Positions 1-4,173 of a stretch of 6,927 nucleotides of DNA are shown one piece after another. The number at the start of each line of letters is the position of its first letter. Within the stretch, counting starts at the first letter, position 1. The notes beneath the pieces are model-generated. The model was not told where the DNA came from and did not search any database. It saw only the letters and a list, made by a program, of their open reading frames with translations. The stretch comes from JBBAEA01 sp041656175 (lineage in GTDB: Bacteria > Myxococcota_A > Bradymonadia > UBA4248), in NCBI GenBank assembly GCA_041656175.1, contig JBBAEA010000163.1, positions 1-6,927 on the forward strand. Direction: 5' to 3'. A program made the translations under genes and the position numbers.

Positions 1-127
1 TTTCACATATCTTTCAAAGCGCTACAGCGTTATAAGTACATTGTAAAGGGAACCGCCGTATACGGAACCGTACGTACGGTGGTGTGGGAGGACGGCTACT
101 CAAATAATGGGTAGCCTCCTACCCGAT
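1..127 (+). mobile_element. Group II intron, 3' end (domains V and VI); 5' part outside window
   Basis: Domain V folds at 52-83: ACCGCCGTA (52-60) pairs with TACGGTGGT (75-83) with one G-T wobble. A distal 4-bp stem TACG/CGTA is capped by GAAC (65-68), and a two-base CG bulge (73-74) sits on the 3' strand. With one flanking base each side this is 34 nt, the usual domain V size and shape, with a CGC-type triad in the lower stem. Domain VI follows: AGGA (89-92) and GGCTACTC (94-101) pair with GGGTAGCC (109-116) and TCCT (117-120) around loop 102-108. A121 is then unpaired, 7 nt from a 3' end reading GAT, which fits a branch-point A and the usual AY intron terminus. Any reverse-transcriptase gene would lie left of the window. 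I do not assign an intron class. The predicted 3' splice site, 127/128, is exactly where similarity to the inverted repeat copy at 3836-4034 begins. Confidence 0.85.
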
Positions 128-206
128 CCTAGAGAAACTCTGATTAATTGAGGCTACCGCCCAAACCCCGTCTAAGGGCTACCGCCCCAAACTCGTTTTG
201 TATGTA

Positions 207-211
207 GATTA
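207..211. repeat. Target-site duplication (left) of element B
   Basis: GATTA directly precedes the left inverted repeat of element B. The same five bases follow its right inverted repeat at 456-460. Only one copy is present at the equivalent place in the intact element A at 3836-4034. Confidence 0.85.
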
Positions 212-455
212 GAGACCTTTGCACGGCTAGAAATTGTGAATTTAATTTTACAAATCCGATACGGTTTTAAACAAAATGAGACGTTTTGTAGAGAAATATA
301 AGCTAAAACGCTAATAAAATAAGGCAGAGTGAAGTTAGAGTGACATTTTGTTCGAAAAATGCTTAAAAGAGTGCTTTCTTTGGGGAAGGGGGGTACGGGG
401 GGAAACATCTTTTCTTTGGCACAAAGAAAGGGGTTTCCCCCCGTGCAAAGCTCTC
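212..455 (+). mobile_element. MITE-like element B (244 bp) nested in element A
   Basis: The ends are inverted repeats: GAGACCTTTGCACGG at 212-226 and CCGTGCAAAGCTCTC at 441-455 match at 14 of 15 positions. The element is flanked by the direct repeat GATTA at 207-211 and 456-460, and the uninterrupted copy of the host element reads GTAGATTATTGA with a single GATTA, so the insertion and its 5-bp target duplication are seen directly. The interior is AT-rich and noncoding. Its right part forms a strong hairpin: GGGGGGAAAC (397-406) with GTTTCCCCCC (433-442), and inside it TTTCTTTG (411-418) with CAAAGAAA (422-429). The transposase family that moved it is not identifiable from the window. Confidence 0.85.
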
Positions 456-460
456 GATTA
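456..460. repeat. Target-site duplication (right) of element B
   Basis: GATTA directly follows the right terminal inverted repeat of element B and duplicates 207-211. The downstream sequence continues element A without loss. Confidence 0.85.
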
Positions 461-626
461 TTGATTTTATTGACTTTATTTTGAAAACTCGCCTGACTTT
501 CGTTGTTTAATCAGGGGCAGGTTTGAAACCTGCCCCTACAGTTTTGGCAATTTTCACATTGTTCAGAGCTTCCCTAGAAGATCTGAGCTAATGAAAAAAA
601 TCTGAAATATCGGAGATCATAAAGGG

Positions 627-1325
627 TTATTCTTCGCCATCTTCATCCCCTGTACCGTCGTCATCATCGCCACCGTCATCTTCATCGTTAGATGTTTTCC
701 CTAAAATAGGCTTCAGATAAGGCTTCGGAGTGAGAATGGCGTCTTCGACGTCTGTAATGCAAATATCTTGCTTTATTTTTGACAAGCGAAGAGCGACATA
801 ACTCTTGCTTAGATGGGTTGCCGCTGCTGTCGCTGCGATACTCGATGTTAGCATAAACGCCTGAAGAATGGCTCTATCTCTTTCACCAAGAGGAAGCATA
901 TCTATGCGTAAACGAGTGTTTGGGGTGGGGAAATGCAAAATTTCGCATTCTGAAGTGTGAACAGTCTCCGAGTCCGTAAATGCTTCTGTTTCAACATGTT
1001 CATGCAGTTCCTCAGCTGCATATTCACGCCTAGAAGCTTGGTACAAGCCGCTCGCCTTGGCGTCCTTGCGTTCCCGAATTTCGATGAGTCCACGAACAAG
1101 CATATAATTTAGCGTCTTGTATAAGAAAGGCTCAAGTATGGGACTATCTGGTTCAAGTTTGGGCAAGTTCTCAAGTACTACCTTTTCCCCATAGGCATAT
1201 AGCTCGCTGAAATCGCCTTGCTCCCAAACACCGATTTTTCGTGTAAAGCGTCCCACTGCTTTTAGTATCAAATGTCTGTACTGCGCTACAGCTGCGGTCG
1301 ACATCGTTCCTTGATTTGATTCCAT
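627..1325 (-). CDS. Sigma-70-family-like protein, paralogue 1, with acidic C-terminal tail
   Basis: I read this 232-residue protein as a small divergent sigma-70-family factor. Residues 13-85 resemble sigma region 2: a QYRHLILKAVGRF helix, then ELYAYGEKVVLENL in the place of the core-binding helix, then FLYKTLNYMLVRGLIEIRE where region 2.3/2.4 would lie. Residues 143-187 resemble region 4: LGERDRAIL, then a helix-turn-helix ending LSKSYVALRLSKIKQ. The tail (211-232) is almost all Asp, Glu and Gly, absent from the paralogue at 2230-2856 and unusual for a sigma factor. I start at the ATG at 1325-1323, not the in-frame ATG at 1331, because GAGAGG (1337-1332) touches the upstream ATG but lies 6 nt before this one; the paralogue has the same arrangement. 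The two share about 45% identity over the first 87 residues (39/87, counted by eye). Target promoters are unknown. The alternative is a non-sigma helix-turn-helix regulator. Confidence 0.65.
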   Translation of the reverse strand: MESNQGTMSTAAVAQYRHLILKAVGRFTRKIGVWEQGDFSELYAYGEKVVLENLPKLEPDSPILEPFLYKTLNYMLVRGLIEIRERKDAKASGLYQASRREYAAEELHEHVETEAFTDSETVHTSECEILHFPTPNTRLRIDMLPLGERDRAILQAFMLTSSIAATAAATHLSKSYVALRLSKIKQDICITDVEDAILTPKPYLKPILGKTSNDEDDGGDDDDGTGDEDGEE

Positions 1326-1331
1326 ATTCAT

Positions 1332-1470
1332 CCTCTCTATATGGCAGGTATGATATCACCATGAGTTAATACCAAGTATGAATTTTAAAGGGCGTGTTAT
1401 GAAGACGCACAGTACAGCCTGCCAAGCAAGTATCTGCGAGTACATTCAATCCACGACGACAATACATAAC
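1332..1470 (-). promoter_or_regulatory. Conserved leader and candidate promoter of paralogue 1
   Basis: Read on the minus strand, this upstream stretch matches the one before the second paralogue (2863-3000) in order and spacing. A 22-nt block at 1393-1414 (TACTG-GCGTC-TCATAACACG) is the same at 20 of 22 positions, 68 nt before the chosen start against 66 nt in the other leader. It also shares CGTGG-TTGA-T-TAC-CGCA further out and CTGCC-TAT-GAGG next to the start. A possible promoter is TTGGCA (1425-1420) with CATAAC (1401-1396), 18 nt apart. The block conservation is seen; the promoter is inference. GAGAGG at 1337-1332 is the ribosome binding site. Confidence 0.5.
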
Positions 1471-2008
1471 TCAATGACGCAGTGTGAAATCGGAGGTATA
1501 TAGCATAGTATTAAAACATGGCTATACTTCTTAGTTCGTACCTTTTCAGAACATAAACTAAGAACCGACGCATAAATGCCGTAAGAGAATCACCAAATTG
1601 CACAGGTATGCATATCGGTGGTCAAATTTCGCTGTTATTTGTCGCCATCTCATAGTAACTGCCAAATATTGCAGCTTTGCTGTCTTGTACTCGTCTGTAC
1701 GAGAAGCTTGCATATAGTGAAACGTTTATTTTTTCCTCAACCATGGCTGATCGTATTTAGCATCAAGGCTGATATTTATCTTATATAGAGGATCACAGAA
1801 AGATATCCTTACTGCTGTTTAGTGGTATATTTTTACGATTATTCTAGTTCGATATTTATAATGATGGTGAAGTAGCTTGCATTTTATGTTGTATGTCGCC
1901 GTGGAGACGTTACGTAGCTTAGACTCCCATAAAAGGACCGATACGAGTAAAGCTGAGTGCCTTAGGAGATAAAGGGTCACCTTCATGATGGCATGTCAAA
2001 CTCGAGTG
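1471..2008. other. Long noncoding spacer between the paralogues
   Basis: I see no convincing coding sequence on either strand in this AT-rich stretch. It holds one 9-bp inverted repeat with a 19-nt loop (TTCTTAGTT at 1528-1536 with AACTAAGAA at 1556-1564) and a lone TATAAT at 1857-1862 without a good -35 partner. No remnant of a third paralogue is recognisable by eye. Confidence 0.5.
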
Positions 2009-2060
2009 CGCTTGTGCTTGACTTGGATACGCGAACAAGAAAGCACAAGCGAAGGTTTTT
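2009..2060 (+). terminator. Strong hairpin followed by a T run; putative plus-strand terminator
   Basis: CGCTTGTGCTT (2009-2019) pairs perfectly with AAGCACAAGCG (2041-2051). Inside it CTTG (2022-2025) pairs with CAAG (2036-2039) around a 10-nt loop. The stem is followed by AAGG and five T (2056-2060) on the plus strand. No plus-strand gene precedes it, so it either ends an unrecognised transcript or belongs to a structured RNA. On the minus strand it lies about 170 nt beyond the stop of the gene at 2230-2856, where it could also act as a transcript end, but the T run is then on the wrong side. Confidence 0.45.
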
Positions 2061-2069
2061 ATGAGATTA

Positions 2070-2114
2070 GATTTGCGCAACAGCACGTAAGCCTACGTAA
2101 CTGCGGTGCAAATC
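2070..2114. other. Nested imperfect hairpin of unknown role
   Basis: GATTTGC (2070-2076) pairs with GCAAATC (2108-2114), CAG (2081-2083) with CTG (2101-2103), and ACGTA (2085-2089) with TACGT (2094-2098) around the loop AGCC. Stems and internal loops line up nearly symmetrically, as in a small structured RNA, but the pairing is largely strand-symmetric and no RNA family is recognised. It sits next to the 2009-2051 hairpin, 116 nt downstream of the stop codon at 2230. Confidence 0.35.
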
Positions 2115-2229
2115 GCAGTCGGAGTAGATGAGTGCCATAAACCCGAGCAAGACGCGGGCTTGCGGCAAAGAGGAATACTTCTCTCCCCAAGAGTAGAGCG
2201 GAATAATTACAGTGTTCTTATATCCATGA

Positions 2230-2856
2230 TTACTCACGATAAAGGTTAAAGTCGGAACTTGGATAAGGTTTGGGGCTAGAGAATTTAATGAAGAGTTTTT
2301 TTATTTTACACAGACGACACGAAATAAAACTTTTGCTCCTCTGGGCGATTTCCGCGGTACTCTTCATGTTACCAGTCGTAAAATACGCAGCCAGTATGCT
2401 TCTATCGCTTTCATTGAGGCACTGCATAAATGCATTGAGATCCATCTTCGCATTGGCTAGTTCCACAGGATCCATCCCAGTCGCATCGGGATATAACAAG
2501 TTTCCGCGTATCTGCTCTCTCTCCACGATCCACTCGAGATCATCAGTGGCATACAATGTCTCAAAACCAAGACGCTCTTTCCTTCGTCTGTCGTAGCTAT
2601 TGCCTCTGATTTCTGATAGGCCGCGAAGTAGTTTGTACTTTATCGTTTTGGCCAAATAACATTCAAGAAATGGACTAGTCAAATCAGCCTTGAGCAAGCC
2701 TTCAAACAAGGCTTTATCGCCGTATGCGTACAAATCATCTTGGTCGCATTTCTGTAGTGTATTAGTGATCCTGATGAGTCGTCCGACGCTGTTTAGGACC
2801 AAATACCTATATTGCAAAACCAAATCGGTCATGTTTGCGCTATGATTAGTTTCCAT
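2230..2856 (-). CDS. Sigma-70-family-like protein, paralogue 2
   Basis: This 208-residue protein is a diverged tandem copy of the product of 627-1325. Its region-2-like part (residues 13-85) contains LQYRYLVLNSVGRL, then DLYAYGDKALFEGLLKA, then YLAKTIKYKLLRGLSEIR. Residues 86-142 are a variable, charged linker. Residues 143-189 look like sigma region 4: LNESDRSILAAYFTTG, then STAEIAQRSKSFISCRLCKIKK as the helix-turn-helix. Both paralogues end the conserved part with PKPY; this one then has only a short tail and no acidic run. I start at the ATG at 2856-2854. GTGAGG (2868-2863) could be read as a GTG start but serves better as ribosome binding site, 6 nt before this ATG, matching the other paralogue. 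Sigma activity is inferred from motif layout; an anti-sigma, phage-type or other regulator cannot be excluded. It could be transcribed alone, since almost 0.9 kb separates the two genes. Confidence 0.65.
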   Translation of the reverse strand: METNHSANMTDLVLQYRYLVLNSVGRLIRITNTLQKCDQDDLYAYGDKALFEGLLKADLTSPFLECYLAKTIKYKLLRGLSEIRGNSYDRRRKERLGFETLYATDDLEWIVEREQIRGNLLYPDATGMDPVELANAKMDLNAFMQCLNESDRSILAAYFTTGNMKSTAEIAQRSKSFISCRLCKIKKLFIKFSSPKPYPSSDFNLYRE

Positions 2857-2862
2857 CTTCAT

Positions 2863-3000
2863 CCTCACTAATAGGGCAGGTTAAAAAAGTTATGGAAATA
2901 TAAAGGCTTAGCTTTACATTACGTGTTATGAGGACGCGCAGTATGCCCGCAATAGTCTGTACTTGCGTGTAAACTCAACCCACGGAGACTAAAACAATAT
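2863..3000 (-). promoter_or_regulatory. Conserved leader and candidate promoter of paralogue 2
   Basis: This is the counterpart of 1332-1470. The 22-nt conserved block is at 2922-2943, 66 nt before the chosen start. A weaker promoter candidate occupies the same place: TTGCGG (2952-2947) and CATAAC (2930-2925), 16 nt apart. The ribosome binding site TGAGG is within 2867-2863. Keeping this block while the intervening bases have diverged suggests a promoter, an operator or an RNA leader common to both genes. Confidence 0.5.
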
Positions 3001-3835
3001 ACAAAAGCTCCTAGAGGTAGTTAATCGAGCCGAGCTGCCTCGTTTTAGTGCATTCTAAACACTCGGTTTATGACTAAAAGTAATGCAGTCTTTTCATGTA
3101 CTTGTGCTCTAAAACGATCACAGTATAGTACAATGCTCGAAGCGCAAGTGGCGCAAGAGAAGCACCATGATGATTAGGTATATATACCTAGAAGTTAATA
3201 CATGTAACGAACAATGCAATTCCATAGCCGATTTCCAAAGGTATGGTAAAATATTAGACTTCAGTATATTTTGAGTTGAATGTAAACCAATTATTTTAAT
3301 GGTGAAAAAAAAAGTATTTTAAAGAAGACGCAATTCTGGCAAAAAGTCTGACGTGAGTTCGATTGTGATGTGAGTATTCATTTATATATTATCGTCGCGT
3401 TAATTTTTCTCTGCTACGATGTCACACTCGATCTTATTTAAAACCAAGCTCTTTACTAATATCTCATAACGGAAAAGATAAAACAAGGATTCTGATTTAA
3501 ATATATTTTTTTTCTTATTTTAGAAATTTTCACTAAAACGCCCTTAATGTCCCGTTAAACTTTCGTACAAAAAATGGCGAGTTCCACTTTCGTAAAGAAG
3601 TCTAAGCTACTATAGTATATATACAGAGTTTGCCTAATTTCGTTCTTAATTTTTTAGATTTTTCGATATTAATTGCATTTTTTTGGTATTACGAGTTTTC
3701 AAAGGCTACACCAATAGTTCTTCTTACGAAGCATATTTTATCTTGGCATGCGCTAAAGAATTATTCAAGTAATATTCGCAAGACATTGTGGAGTCTTGCT
3801 AAACGTTTGTTTGCTAGGAGAGGGGAGCGGCGTCT
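3001..3835. other. AT-rich noncoding spacer with palindromes
   Basis: About 830 bp without a credible gene. It contains a perfect 16-bp palindrome TAGGTATATATACCTA (3175-3190). Near its right end are a 7-bp stem GCAAGAC/GTCTTGC (3778-3784 with 3793-3799) and an 8-bp stem CTAGGAGA/TCTCCTAG (3814-3821 with 3833-3840) that overlaps the end of element A. Poly-A/T tracts are frequent around 3305-3320 and 3505-3530. Confidence 0.5.
3175..3190. repeat. Perfect 16-bp palindrome
   Basis: TAGGTATATATACCTA equals its own reverse complement. It lies about 320 bp upstream of the start of paralogue 2. It has the form of a dimeric operator, but nothing in the window shows a binding protein, and the AT-rich context raises the odds of chance. 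Confidence 0.4.
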
Positions 3836-4034
3836 CCTAGGGAGACTCTGATTGATGTAAAAATAGTAGGGGCAGGTTTCAAAGCTGCCCCTTGCTTAAA
3901 ACAACGAAAGTCGTGAGAGCTCTTAAAGAAAAGTCAATAAAATCAATAATCTACACACAAAAACGGCTTCTAAGGGCGATAGCCCTTGGGCGGGGTTTGG
4001 GGCGGTAGCCCCAATTAATCAGAGTTTCCTTAGG
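3836..4034 (-). mobile_element. MITE-like element A, intact right copy, inverted relative to the left copy
   Basis: The 199-bp element has 18-bp terminal inverted repeats: CCTAGGGAGACTCTGATT (3836-3853) and, read on the minus strand from 4034, CCTAAGGAAACTCTGATT, matching at 16 of 18 positions. The interior holds a palindrome (arms 3868-3879 and 3881-3892, one mismatch) and GC-rich GGGCGGTAGCCC-type arms (about 3975-4012). TA lies at both ends (3838-3839 and 4031-4032). It carries no gene. It is the empty-site control showing what the left copy looked like before element B inserted, and it ends 47 nt before the terminator of the large gene on its right. Confidence 0.8.
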
Positions 4035-4080
4035 CTTAGCGTGGGTAGAGGAGAGTTTTTGAGTGAGCTATGACAAATAA

Positions 4081-4111
4081 AAAAAAGCCGCGACCTAAAT
4101 CGCGGCTTTTT
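4081..4111 (-). terminator. Rho-independent terminator of the large gene
   Basis: AAAAAGCCGCGA (4082-4093) and TCGCGGCTTTTT (4100-4111) are perfect inverted repeats with a 6-nt loop. The core stem is GC-rich. On the minus strand the stem is followed by a T run that extends left past 4081. It begins 62 nt beyond the stop codon at 4174 and fits termination of that minus-strand gene. The A/T symmetry means it may also stop plus-strand transcripts. Confidence 0.9.
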
Positions 4112-4173
4112 GAAGTATGAATCCCCAAGTTAAACTTTCTCTTTTCTATGGGTTCAGCTGCTTGCGCATCTGT

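Larger units (their letters stand above)
128..577 (+). mobile_element. MITE-like element A, left copy, interrupted by element B
   Basis: Removing 212-455 and one copy of the GATTA duplication leaves 201 bp that align end to end with the reverse complement of 3836-4034 (199 bp). Shared landmarks are the terminal CCTA-GA-AAACTCTGATT (128-145), a run of short GGGCTACCGCCC-type hairpin arms (about 150-188), ATTGATTTTATTGAC (458-472), ACTTTCGTTG (497-506), and a near-perfect palindrome with 12-bp arms at 513-524 and 526-537. The far end, around 564-577, is the degenerate inverted repeat of the near end. No coding sequence is carried. Element ends are flanked by TA on both sides, which would suit an IS630/Tc1-type insertion, but this is only suggestive. 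The element is non-autonomous and needs a transposase encoded elsewhere. Confidence 0.75.

Noticed and set aside
172..408. Minus-strand open frame of 78 codons
   Set aside because: It spans the junction between element A and the nested element B, so it was created by the insertion, and it matches no gene-like pattern.
513..537. Palindrome AGGGGCAGGTTT/AAACCTGCCCCT as a terminator for the gene at 627-1325
   Set aside because: It is an internal part of element A, also present at 3868-3892, and has no T run on the minus-strand side. It may still slow transcription.
1857..1862. TATAAT as a -10 box for a plus-strand transcript leading to the 2009-2060 hairpin
   Set aside because: No acceptable -35 hexamer lies 16-18 nt upstream, and TATAAT is common by chance in AT-rich DNA.
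2270..2596. Plus-strand open frame of 108 codons
   Set aside because: It is antisense to paralogue 2, whose reading frame is supported by similarity to paralogue 1.
3630..3851. Plus-strand open frame of 73 codons with a hydrophobic N-terminal part
   Set aside because: It begins with TTG in AT-rich DNA, has no clear ribosome binding site, and its C-terminus runs into the terminal repeat of element A. A small membrane peptide cannot be fully excluded.
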